The position numbers and the translations under genes were made by a program. DNA of 11,173 bases from Desulfobacteraceae bacterium (GTDB taxonomy: Bacteria > Desulfobacterota > Desulfobacteria > Desulfobacterales > Desulfosalsimonadaceae), in assembly GCA_007136525.1 (NCBI GenBank), contig SLGU01000259.1, positions 1 through 11,173 on the forward strand, given 5' to 3'. This document shows positions 1 to 7,149 of this stretch, piece by piece. Position 1 is the first letter of the stretch. Every line of letters begins with the position of its first letter. Below the pieces are notes generated by a model. That model did not search any database and had not been told where the DNA came from. It was given only the letters and a program-made list of their open reading frames with translations.

Positions 1-217
1 ATGCCGGCCCGGGGGATGAAATTCAATTCTGCCACCAAGACATTATCCCGCTTGCGTGAAATTACGGTGGTTTCCCCGAAAGCCGTCTTCACGCGCCTGC
101 AGACAAAAAAATTACTCAAAAAACGATCCCTTCATTGAAAATGCCTCTGAAATTATGTAAAGACGTTAAAAATACATAATACCGTAAAAAACGGCATACA
201 ATGAAAAGGGAGCCTTG
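1..217. other. Upstream region of the aspS operon; possible gene end or divergent gene start
   Basis: No gene can be assigned firmly here. On the + strand one frame is open from base 1 to a TGA at 136-138 and could be the tail of an upstream gene. On the - strand a frame is open leftwards out of the window. It could start at a TTG at 119 with an AGGGA-like site 7 bases before it, and reads roughly SNFFVCRRVKTAFGETTVIS at its beginning. Neither matches a family I recognise. Bases 140-200 are AT-rich and contain a small hairpin at 179-197 (a seven-position stem with one mismatch, loop AAAAA) just before the ribosome binding site. I see no convincing -35/-10 pair, although the aspS promoter probably lies in this AT-rich part. 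Confidence 0.3.
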
Positions 218-2332
218 ATGGATCAGCATGAAAGAACCTGCTGCGGGCACGTTGGCAGACGCGACGAGGGGCGGGAAATACACCTGCAAGGCTGGGTGGA
301 CGCCCGACGGGACCACGGCGACCTGCTCTTTATTCACATGCGGGACTGGACGGGCATCATCCAGGTGGTATTCCAGGAAACCGGATCAGACCGGATGTTT
401 GAAACAGCCCGGCACCTGAGGGAAGAATACTGTATTTCGGTTGTGGGGCGCGTGGTGAGTCGGCAGGCCGGAACCGAAAACCCTTCCCTGGCTACCGGGG
501 ATATAGAGGTGACAGCGACATCCCTGAGCATACTGAACACATCCCGGCACCTGCCTTTTCAGCTGTCTGAAAAAGCCATGACCGCCGGCGCCAGCATCAG
601 CACCCCCGCCAACGTGGCCGAAGATCTCCGTCTCCAGTACCGGTACCTGGACCTGAGGCGACCGTCCATGCAGGACAACCTCAAAAAACGCCACCGCATG
701 ATCAAAAGAGCCCGCAGTATCCTTGACGATCAAGGGTTTATCGAGATCGAAACCCCGAACCTGACCCGGTCCACGCCCGAGGGTGCCAGGGACTACATCG
801 TTCCGAGCCGGGTCCATGAATCGGCCTTTTACGCCCTGCCCCAGTCTCCGCAGCTTTTCAAGCAGTTGTTGATGATCAGCGGCATGGAGCGTTACTACCA
901 GGTAGCCCGGTGCTTCCGGGACGAGGACCTGCGGCCGAACCGGCAGCCTGAATTTACCCAGCTCGACATCGAAGCGGCTTTTATCGACGAAGCGTTCATC
1001 TGCAAAACCATCGAGGAAATCATCACCGCCATGTTCGATGAGGCCGGCATCAAACTGCCGCGGCCTTTTCCAAAAATAACTTATGCGGAAGCCATCGCAT
1101 CGACCGGTTCGGACCGCCCCGACCTTCGCTTCGGCCTGCGGTTTATCCCTGCGACCGACATCTTTTCCGATACCGCCTATACCATATTCAGGCAGATTCT
1201 CAAGCGCGGCGGGCATATCATCGGCATCAACGTCAAAGGGCAGTCGGATGCATTGAGCAAAAACGTGCTGCAAAACGAATATGCCAAACAGATCGTCCCC
1301 GGGTTCGGCGGAAAGGGCATGACATGGATGCGGGTGACCGACGGGCAGCTGGACTCCAACATCGTCCAGTTTTTCAGCAAGGCCGAGCAGGCGGCCGTCA
1401 TGGAGCGGTTCGGGTGTGAAGAAGGCGATGTGCTCATGATCATCGCGGACCCCGCTTATGTGGTAACAACGGGCGTTCTGGGACAGCTGCGGCTGCACGT
1501 GGCAAACCGGCTCGGGCTCATTCCGGAAGATACCTGGCATCCGGTATGGGTGACCGATTTCCCCCTTTTCGACCCCCTGGAAGAAGGCGGCGTCACATCC
1601 ACGCACCATCCCTTTACAGCCCCCGACCGCACCGATTTTGACCCGAAAAACGTAAGCGAGCTGCTGCAGCTCAAATCACGCGCCTATGATATCGTTATCA
1701 ATGGTGAAGAAGTGGGCGGCGGCAGCATCCGCATAGACAATTTCAAGGTCCAGGAAAAAATTTTTGAAGCGCTCGGCCTTTCCCGGGAGGAAGTGACCGA
1801 AAAATTCGGATTCTTCCTCAAGGCCCTGGAATTCGGCGCTCCCCCGCACGGCGGGATCGCCATCGGCATCGACCGGTTGGTGTCCATGGCGCTAAACACT
1901 GCTTCGATCCGGGATGTAATCGCCTTTCCCAAAAACAGGAGCGCCTTCTGTCCCCTGACCAAAGCGCCGTCGGTGGTCAGCAGGGAACAGCTTGAAGAGC
2001 TGGGGCTGCTTAATTTCGGCCCGGCGGAAAAAATCGCACAGACAGAAGAGAAAAACATCATCGATACCCTGTCATGGGTTTCACGAATCGGCATTGACGA
2101 ACAGGAACGACCCGTTATGGCAGCAGCGGTGGAAAATGCCCGGAACCTGGCCGAACAGGTACTCGCCCGTCAATGCGAAGCAGCGCCGATGTATTCCGTC
2201 ATCGCCCTGGGAAACCGGACACGCCCGGGAAAAGCGCCGGTTGCGCACCCGGCTGCGGCAAACGGGGGGCTTCTGGCCAATGCCCCTGAAACCAGGGGTG
2301 ACTTTTTCAAAGTGGCCAATATTATCGATTAG
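218..2332 (+). CDS. aspS: Bifunctional aspartyl-tRNA synthetase / GatC fusion
   Basis: Class II synthetase that charges tRNA-Asp with aspartate and probably also mischarges tRNA-Asn. A complete AspRS occupies residues 1 to about 602: an OB-fold anticodon-binding domain (GWVDARRDHGDLLF), class II motif 2 (FRDEDLRPNRQPEFTQLDIE), a bacterial GAD insertion domain, and motif 3 (GIAIGIDRLVSM). His33 and Gly85 match the His and Gly reported for non-discriminating AspRS of the Pseudomonas type. After the usual AspRS end (APSVVSREQLEELGL) the frame continues for about 90 residues that resemble GatC and end in NAPETRGDFFKVANIID, a typical GatC C-terminus. Total length is 704 residues against roughly 590 for AspRS alone. 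I start at ATG 218, five bases after AAGGGAG; a TTG three bases earlier is possible but less likely. It heads an operon with gatA-like and gatB genes. From memory, bifunctional AspS/GatC proteins are already annotated in databases, so the fusion is rare rather than unknown. Confidence 0.93.
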   Translation: MDQHERTCCGHVGRRDEGREIHLQGWVDARRDHGDLLFIHMRDWTGIIQVVFQETGSDRMFETARHLREEYCISVVGRVVSRQAGTENPSLATGDIEVTATSLSILNTSRHLPFQLSEKAMTAGASISTPANVAEDLRLQYRYLDLRRPSMQDNLKKRHRMIKRARSILDDQGFIEIETPNLTRSTPEGARDYIVPSRVHESAFYALPQSPQLFKQLLMISGMERYYQVARCFRDEDLRPNRQPEFTQLDIEAAFIDEAFICKTIEEIITAMFDEAGIKLPRPFPKITYAEAIASTGSDRPDLRFGLRFIPATDIFSDTAYTIFRQILKRGGHIIGINVKGQSDALSKNVLQNEYAKQIVPGFGGKGMTWMRVTDGQLDSNIVQFFSKAEQAAVMERFGCEEGDVLMIIADPAYVVTTGVLGQLRLHVANRLGLIPEDTWHPVWVTDFPLFDPLEEGGVTSTHHPFTAPDRTDFDPKNVSELLQLKSRAYDIVINGEEVGGGSIRIDNFKVQEKIFEALGLSREEVTEKFGFFLKALEFGAPPHGGIAIGIDRLVSMALNTASIRDVIAFPKNRSAFCPLTKAPSVVSREQLEELGLLNFGPAEKIAQTEEKNIIDTLSWVSRIGIDEQERPVMAAAVENARNLAEQVLARQCEAAPMYSVIALGNRTRPGKAPVAHPAAANGGLLANAPETRGDFFKVANIID
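2054..2329 (+). other. gatC: GatC domain at the C-terminus of the AspRS fusion
   Basis: This is the domain at about residues 613-704 of the aspS product. GatC is the small subunit that wraps around GatA and GatB in the tRNA-dependent amidotransferase. The region begins with two predicted helices (IIDTLSWVSRIGID, then AAAVENARNLAEQVLA) laid out like the GatC start (V..IA.LARL.L...E). It ends with LLANAPETRGDFFKVANIID, very close to the GatC consensus NAP....GFF.VP.VI. The middle loop, usually LPL.N..REDxV, is loosely kept as IALGNRTRPGKAPVA. No separate gatC gene lies beside gatA or gatB, which fits this being the operon's GatC. Confidence 0.85.
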
Positions 2333-2433
2333 TTGAAGGTTGGCTTCAGCATACAACCAGAAAATGAAAGGCCGGAAGGGAAACAGCGTCTCTGGGTACC
2401 GGCGTCTAACACAACAAGGATATCGCACATCAC

Positions 2434-3663
2434 ATGAATGAAAACAACGACCTCCTATGGCATGTCAACCCGGCGGCCGGTGATCCGCCGCCGCAAGGCA
2501 TCCTCAATGATTTCCGCGTGATCCTCCGGGGCAACCTGCCGGTCGCCGGCCGGCCTTCAAACGCAGGGTCAATAGCACTTGAAAACTACATGCCTATTGA
2601 AGACGCTGCGGTCGTGAAGCGATTGAAAGACCATGGCGCATGGCTGGCCGGCATGAGCCGCTTGAGTGAACTGGGATTCGGCATCACCAATGAGACGGCC
2701 CACCGCCTGATCGGGGAAAAACAATGCAATGCCTTTCTGGGGACCGACGGCGCCGGCGAAATCCGGTATCTTGCTGCAATGGCAGGCGCCTGGGGATACA
2801 AACCCAGCTTCGGCATCTGTTCGAACCTGGGGGCCATCACCCTGGTGCCGTCCATGGAGTGCATCGGCGTGATCGCTGAAACGCCGGGTGCTATCACATC
2901 GATCCTTTCCGCCGTGAGCGGCAAGGAAGACCGTGATTTCTCCATGCTGTGGGACAACCTTCCAATTTTTCAGAACAATATCAGCAAAAACCCGGATTCC
3001 GGCGCAACGGGACACCGGTTCAGGGTCGGTGTTATTGCGGAACAGATCTCCGGGCTGGACACGGCGGACAAAAGTGCTTTTGAAACAACCGTCTCCGGGC
3101 TGGCCCAGAAAGGCATACCGGTCACAGCGGTTTCTTTCCCTGATTATGACCTGTTCAGAACGGTTCACCAGGTTATCGGGTCCGTGGAGGCGTCTTCCAG
3201 CGCCGGAAAATATGACGGGGTGCGCTATGGCCACAGGGCGGCAAACACGGACAACTGGAACGATATGTATTTGAAAACCCGGCAGGCGTCTTTCGGGACG
3301 CTGATCAAGGCCTACCTTTTCCAGGGTGCCTTCTTCCAGTTCGAAAATTACCCGGCGTTCGAGCAGGCGGCCCGCTTGCGAAACCACCTTGTCAAGCAAA
3401 CCCGGACGCTTTTCAAAGATATCGATTTCATCGCCTCACCGCTGCGCCGAAGCGGGTTCGATGCAACCCGCGCCCAAAGCGTAGACGATGTCTATGACGC
3501 CCTGGTCCATGCACTGCCGGCAAATGTGCTTGGATTGCCGGCCCTTTCCGCTCCGGGCATGACCCGGACCGATGACATGGACCTTGGGCTTCAAATCATG
3601 GCACCGCACCTGGCAGATGAAAAGCTGCTGAATTTTGCCGCCCATTATCTTGGAAACACGTAA
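2434..3663 (+). CDS. gatA: GatA-like amidotransferase subunit lacking the amidase catalytic triad
   Basis: Homologue of GatA, the subunit of GatCAB that normally hydrolyses glutamine to supply ammonia to GatB. Homology is clear from residue 40 onwards: ALENYMPIEDAAVVKRLK, WGYKPSFG, EASSSAGKYDGVRYGHR, LPANVLGLPALSAPG. The product is 409 residues against about 485, because about 50 N-terminal residues and about 23 central residues are missing. All three catalytic positions are changed. The Lys of xxIKDN is Arg32 (VILRGN). The GGSSGGSAAA segment with the cis-Ser is absent between TNET (about 87-90) and FLGTD. The nucleophile of SDTGGSIR is Glu109 (TDGAGEIR). Arg264 in YDGVRYG is kept. The frame is intact and homology runs to the end, so this looks like a retained pseudo-enzyme rather than a decaying gene. 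AAGGA lies 13 bases before the ATG, and an in-frame stop at 2407 prevents a longer N-terminus. It sits 101 bp after aspS and 30 bp before gatB. Confidence 0.85.
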   Translation: MNENNDLLWHVNPAAGDPPPQGILNDFRVILRGNLPVAGRPSNAGSIALENYMPIEDAAVVKRLKDHGAWLAGMSRLSELGFGITNETAHRLIGEKQCNAFLGTDGAGEIRYLAAMAGAWGYKPSFGICSNLGAITLVPSMECIGVIAETPGAITSILSAVSGKEDRDFSMLWDNLPIFQNNISKNPDSGATGHRFRVGVIAEQISGLDTADKSAFETTVSGLAQKGIPVTAVSFPDYDLFRTVHQVIGSVEASSSAGKYDGVRYGHRAANTDNWNDMYLKTRQASFGTLIKAYLFQGAFFQFENYPAFEQAARLRNHLVKQTRTLFKDIDFIASPLRRSGFDATRAQSVDDVYDALVHALPANVLGLPALSAPGMTRTDDMDLGLQIMAPHLADEKLLNFAAHYLGNT

Positions 3664-3693
3664 TGTCATTAAAACAAGAGGAAGCACAGATCT

Positions 3694-5124
3694 ATGCCCC
3701 ATGAAGCCGTCATCGGGCTGGAAATCCATGTCCAGCTCAATTGCCTCACCAAGCTGTTCTGCAATTGCGCAAACACGGCCACGGAAAAAGCCAATACGCA
3801 TATTTGCCCCACCTGTATCTGGCTGCCCGGCGCACCGGTGCAGCTGAGCGAAGACGCCCTGGAAAAAGCTGCGCTCACCTGCCTGGCGCTCAACGGCGAA
3901 CTCTCACCCCGAAGCGCTTTCGACCAGAAGGTCTACTATTATCCGGATCTTCCAAAAGGATACCAGCTCTCCCAGCATCACATGCCGCTGGGATTCGGAG
4001 GCTGGGTCGACATATCCGATGAAAACGGAAAACCCCGCCGCCTGCGCATCCATCACGTTCACATGGAAGAAGATGTCGCCAAGCTGGTGCATGAAACAGA
4101 CGGCCGGAAGCGGATCAGCCTCGTGGATTTCAACCGGGCGGGCGCCCCCCTCGTTGAGATCGTGACCGAGCCCGATATTCGGTCCCCCCATGAGGCCATG
4201 GCTTTCCTGCGGGCGCTTCGCACAAGGATCCGATATGCGAAAACCGCGGAATGCTCCATGGAAAGCGGCACCATGCGATGCGATGCCAATATCTCCCTGC
4301 GACCGGTCGGCAGTGACGCGTTTTTTACAAAAGTGGAAGTTAAAAACATGAACTCCGTAAAAGCAGTGGGCAATGCCATCGCTTACGAAATTGAGCGCCA
4401 GGAAAAAATGATCAACGAAGGTCAGCCGGTTGTCATGCATACCCGGCTTTGGGATCCGGATAAGAACGTCACCACGCCCATGCGGGCGAAGTTCGCCGGC
4501 CCATGCATTCCCGACCCGTCCGTGCCGGAAATTCACATGGACACGGCGCACGTGGATGCACTGAAAAAGCGTCTGCCGGAGATGCCGGCGGAAAAACAGG
4601 CCCGTTTTGCATCTCAATACGGCTTGACCGGGGACGAAGCCGCCCTCATGAGCATGGAAAGGGATATTGCCGATTATTTCGAATCCATGGTCCAAAACAG
4701 CGCCAATGCCCGAATGGCGGCCCAATGGATATCTGGAAGATTGCTCCCCGTCCTAAGGGAAAAAAACGAGGAAATATCGGATACGGTGCTTTCCGCGGAC
4801 CGCGCAGCAGGGCTCCTGCTGCTGCTTGAAAACGAATCGGTCAATGCGAAGCAGGCAAAGGAAATCATGGCCCTGATGTTTACCGCCCTGAAGTCGGCTT
4901 CAGAGATTGCGGACGAAAAGGGATTCAGGCAGATTACGGACATCGATCAACTGTCCGCCATCCTGGACGCTGTGCTTGAGGAAAACCCCGACGCGGTGGC
5001 AAACCTGCGCGCCGGGAAAAAACAAGCCTCCGGGTTCATCATCGGCCAGGCCATGCAGAAATCAGTGGGCCGGGCGAGCCCCAAAATGCTGTCCGAACTC
5101 CTGGGCCGGAAAAAATTTTCCTGA
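3694..5124 (+). CDS. gatB: Asp/Glu-tRNA amidotransferase subunit B (GatB), divergent
   Basis: GatB phosphorylates the Asp (or Glu) side chain on a mischarged tRNA with ATP and then amidates it with ammonia, giving Asn-tRNA (or Gln-tRNA). At 476 residues it is of normal length. The N-terminal catalytic cradle keeps GLEIHVQL (Glu10, His12), HMEED (Glu125, Glu126), PLVEIVTEPDI (Glu155) and MRCDANISLRP (Asp197). A four-cysteine zinc site is present (Cys23, Cys25, Cys38, Cys41; LFCNC...CPTC). The helical and YqeY-like tail domains are complete and end in ASGFIIGQAMQKSVGRASP. Unusual is residues 267-280: the nearly invariant DYRYFPEPD stretch is replaced by FAGPCIPDPSVPEI, about three residues shorter. 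GAGGA lies 11 bases before the ATG. It is the third gene of the aspS-gatA-like operon, so its mischarged substrate is probably handed over from the fused AspRS. Confidence 0.93.
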   Translation: MPHEAVIGLEIHVQLNCLTKLFCNCANTATEKANTHICPTCIWLPGAPVQLSEDALEKAALTCLALNGELSPRSAFDQKVYYYPDLPKGYQLSQHHMPLGFGGWVDISDENGKPRRLRIHHVHMEEDVAKLVHETDGRKRISLVDFNRAGAPLVEIVTEPDIRSPHEAMAFLRALRTRIRYAKTAECSMESGTMRCDANISLRPVGSDAFFTKVEVKNMNSVKAVGNAIAYEIERQEKMINEGQPVVMHTRLWDPDKNVTTPMRAKFAGPCIPDPSVPEIHMDTAHVDALKKRLPEMPAEKQARFASQYGLTGDEAALMSMERDIADYFESMVQNSANARMAAQWISGRLLPVLREKNEEISDTVLSADRAAGLLLLLENESVNAKQAKEIMALMFTALKSASEIADEKGFRQITDIDQLSAILDAVLEENPDAVANLRAGKKQASGFIIGQAMQKSVGRASPKMLSELLGRKKFS

Positions 5125-5301
5125 CCGCCAAGTATGACGGACTCGTAAAAAGTCGCTATCAGACGGCTTTGAAAAAAGTTCAAGATCAAGGCGCGCGCAA
5201 TATTTGAAGAGTTGAGCGTACTTAGCCGTACGCGAGGTTCTTTGAAAATTGCGCGCAGGCGCAGATATTGGGCTTTTTGCGAAGCCGCCAAGCATGATCC
5301 G
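5125..5301. repeat. Imperfect palindromic intergenic repeat (MITE/REP-like)
   Basis: The element starts at the base after the gatB stop. A short direct repeat flanks it: CCGCCAAGTATGA at 5125-5137 and CCGCCAAGCATGA at 5285-5297. Inside are nested inverted repeats: GACGGACTCGTAAAAAGTC (5136-5154) against the complement of 5270-5287, GCGCGCAAT (5193-5201) against ATTGCGCGC (5248-5256), and a central GCGTAC (5216-5221) / GTACGC (5228-5233) with loop TTAGCC. No open frame is credible across it, and it encodes no transposase. Similar palindromes, with a TAAAAAGTC-type end, are in my recollection common between genes of Desulfobacteraceae; this cannot be confirmed from one copy. RNA from either strand would fold strongly and might stop or protect transcripts. 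Confidence 0.65.
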
Positions 5302-5353
5302 TTATTCTGTTTTCCCCATGTACATAATCCGGAAAAGATGATATTTTGACGCT

Positions 5354-6244
5354 ATGGGAACAAAATTTGGAAAAATAGCAGGATTCCTTTTTTTCGCCGT
5401 CATCGGTGCCGGTGCGGTTTTTTTGATTTTACAGTACATGTCCGAGTGGCATGAACAGGAGATCAAATCCGCACTGGAACTGCAGCGCAAACAGTTCGAG
5501 GCCAATTACGACCGCCTTGATCAGGAAATCAGGAAAATCGAAAAGCAACTCGAAGAAACACGGCTGGCCGCATCCGTGCCCGAAGCGCGCATCACGGAAG
5601 TATTCGGCAAAACAATTGCTGAAACCGATACCATGGACACGTGTGCGGTGTTGGAAGAAAGAATTGCATCCTTTTTTAACTACATTGATGAAAATACGGC
5701 AAGCCCCGAAGAAAACGCCCGGGAATTGTTTTTCCACATGATGGCGGACCTTGCCGAAAAACCGCCGATCGTGATCGGCGAAACACGCGATCTCATTACC
5801 CTGCTGCGCAACCGGGCGCATTTTTTCAGGGTATTGAAAAAAGAGCGGATCGACCTGGTAAGGCATTTGCTGCAAACCGAAAAAGATATCCTGGAAGCCG
5901 CAATGGCGGATTTTTATGACTACTATGGAAGCAACCGCTGCGCAAAAGAGGAGGGGCACCAACTCATGCCAATGCCCATCCTCTATGATTATGCCGGGTT
6001 CTTTCTCGAAACCATCTCCGGCAAGAGCTACCTTATGCGGCGGGAGTCTACGACCAGAAGCCTGTCATTGTATTACAGCGTCCTCATGCTTGACCGGGCG
6101 GTCGAGGAGGGCTTGAACAGGTACGGGATCGACATCAGGGAACATATCGGTTTTGCAAAAGACAATATTCGAAACCAGGGCGGACTGGCAAACCGGGAGC
6201 AATACATGGCGGCCCTTGAAGCCCTTGAGAGAAAATACCGGTAA
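5354..6244 (+). CDS. Membrane-anchored coiled-coil protein of unknown function
   Basis: I do not recognise a named family. The 296-residue product begins with a short positively charged stretch (MGTKFGK) and one hydrophobic segment at about residues 8-28 (IAGFLFFAVIGAGAVFLILQ), a membrane anchor or uncleaved signal. Next comes a charged, heptad-like helix at about 30-72 (LELQRKQFEANYDRLDQEIR, KIEKQLEETR) that should form a coiled coil. The remainder is a mostly helical domain without cysteine pairs or obvious catalytic motifs, containing ARITEVFGKTIAETDTMDT and FFLETISGKSYLMRRES. The topology suggests a periplasmic domain on an inner-membrane stalk. The ribosome binding site is weak. It lies 23 bp before an alpha/beta hydrolase on the same strand, so the two are probably co-transcribed. 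Codon use looks like that of its neighbours. Confidence 0.75.
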   Translation: MGTKFGKIAGFLFFAVIGAGAVFLILQYMSEWHEQEIKSALELQRKQFEANYDRLDQEIRKIEKQLEETRLAASVPEARITEVFGKTIAETDTMDTCAVLEERIASFFNYIDENTASPEENARELFFHMMADLAEKPPIVIGETRDLITLLRNRAHFFRVLKKERIDLVRHLLQTEKDILEAAMADFYDYYGSNRCAKEEGHQLMPMPILYDYAGFFLETISGKSYLMRRESTTRSLSLYYSVLMLDRAVEEGLNRYGIDIREHIGFAKDNIRNQGGLANREQYMAALEALERKYR

Positions 6245-6267
6245 CTTGAAAAATACTTCTTTATAAT

Positions 6268-7107
6268 ATGGGTTTTTCTTGTAAAAACGGCCGGTTTGAA
6301 ACAAAACAGGGGCACCTCGTTCAGTGGGTTCATATACAGCCGGAGCGGATCGATTCTAAAGGCGTCATTTTTGCCCTCCCCTTGGTGGGCGGGGCGTTTT
6401 CTCATGAAATCAAAAACATGAGAAAACTGATCAGAAACGGATATGACGTGTTTTCGTTCAACTTCACCGGGCACGGCAAATCTTCCGGAAAGTTCAGGCT
6501 CAAATCCACACTGGACAACACCGCCGAGGCCCTTGATTTCCTCATCCGGCGATCCAACGGCAAGCCGCTTTATGCCGTGGCGTCCTGCTATTCGGCAATA
6601 CCGCTCATCCATGCCGCACACAGCAAAGACGAGCCCATAAAAAAAATCGCGCTGATAAACGCGGTATGCCACATCAATCCCAAAGCGGTGTTCAACGCAT
6701 TCCTTTCCTACCACCGAAACGCCCTTGACGGCAGATTATCCGTGACGCTGATGAACGAAACCTTTCGTCGTTACATGGCGTTTCTTTTCCCCGGAATCAA
6801 CATCAGCCGGCACGTTTTCGGCGCCCTTCTCCGCAGCAGAACGGATGTGATAAAAACGCTGTGGGACGTCCTGATAATGAACCCGCTGGCATCTGTGCGT
6901 CTGGAGCGGACACCCGTACTCGGGCTGTATGGCAAACAGGACAGGATTCTCAGAATGTATGACGGTGATGTCGGCGTAAACTATGAAAGGCAAATACTGG
7001 AAAAATGCCCCCGGACGACATTCCACCCGCTGCACTGCGACCATTACCTTTCTTCAAGGCAAAGCCGTGAGCTGGCAAGAAACACCATCCTGGCGTTCTT
7101 CGGATAA
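6268..7107 (+). CDS. Alpha/beta hydrolase with Cys at the nucleophile elbow
   Basis: Cytosolic alpha/beta-hydrolase-fold protein of 279 residues with no signal peptide. The first strand and oxyanion loop read GVIFALPLVGGAFSHE. The second strand ends in the typical FNFTGHGKSSGKF. The nucleophile elbow is AVASCYSAIP, with Cys107 where most family members have Ser in GxSxG, and with Ala and Ser instead of the flanking glycines. The acid is probably Asp225 (LYGKQDRI) and the base His259 (CDHYLS). A Cys-Asp-His triad is known in dienelactone hydrolases, but overall similarity to those is not evident, so the substrate is unknown. No strong ribosome binding site precedes the ATG, which suggests translational coupling to the gene 23 bp upstream. 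It converges on the PilT-like gene. Confidence 0.82.
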   Translation: MGFSCKNGRFETKQGHLVQWVHIQPERIDSKGVIFALPLVGGAFSHEIKNMRKLIRNGYDVFSFNFTGHGKSSGKFRLKSTLDNTAEALDFLIRRSNGKPLYAVASCYSAIPLIHAAHSKDEPIKKIALINAVCHINPKAVFNAFLSYHRNALDGRLSVTLMNETFRRYMAFLFPGINISRHVFGALLRSRTDVIKTLWDVLIMNPLASVRLERTPVLGLYGKQDRILRMYDGDVGVNYERQILEKCPRTTFHPLHCDHYLSSRQSRELARNTILAFFG

Positions 7108-7108
7108 A

Positions 7109-7130
7109 AACTATTTAATTACAGATAGTT
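7109..7130 (-). terminator. Weak AT-rich hairpin between convergent genes
   Basis: AACTATTT (7109-7116) pairs with AGATAGTT (7123-7130) around loop AATTAC, with one G-T pair. Read on the - strand the stem is followed by a short run of T's (7104-7110 region), so it could end transcription of the PilT-like gene, whose stop is 20 bp away. On the + strand no T run follows, so it would serve the hydrolase gene poorly. The stem is short and AT-rich, so the call is tentative. Confidence 0.35.
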
Positions 7131-7149
7131 CGAAAAAGTGATCCCGGCA

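Noticed and set aside
386..1609. 407-codon open frame on the - strand inside aspS
   Set aside because: It lies opposite conserved AspRS motifs, its translation has no recognisable domain, and it is explained by the GC-rich codon use of aspS.
2333..2433. Missing N-terminus of GatA hidden by a frameshift in the gap
   Set aside because: All three frames of the 101-bp gap lack GatA-like sequence, it is too short for the missing 50 residues, and an in-frame stop lies at 2407.
2569..3399. 276-codon - strand frame opposite the gatA-like gene
   Set aside because: The + strand frame has clear GatA homology along the same stretch; the antisense translation is Arg/His-rich with no motif.
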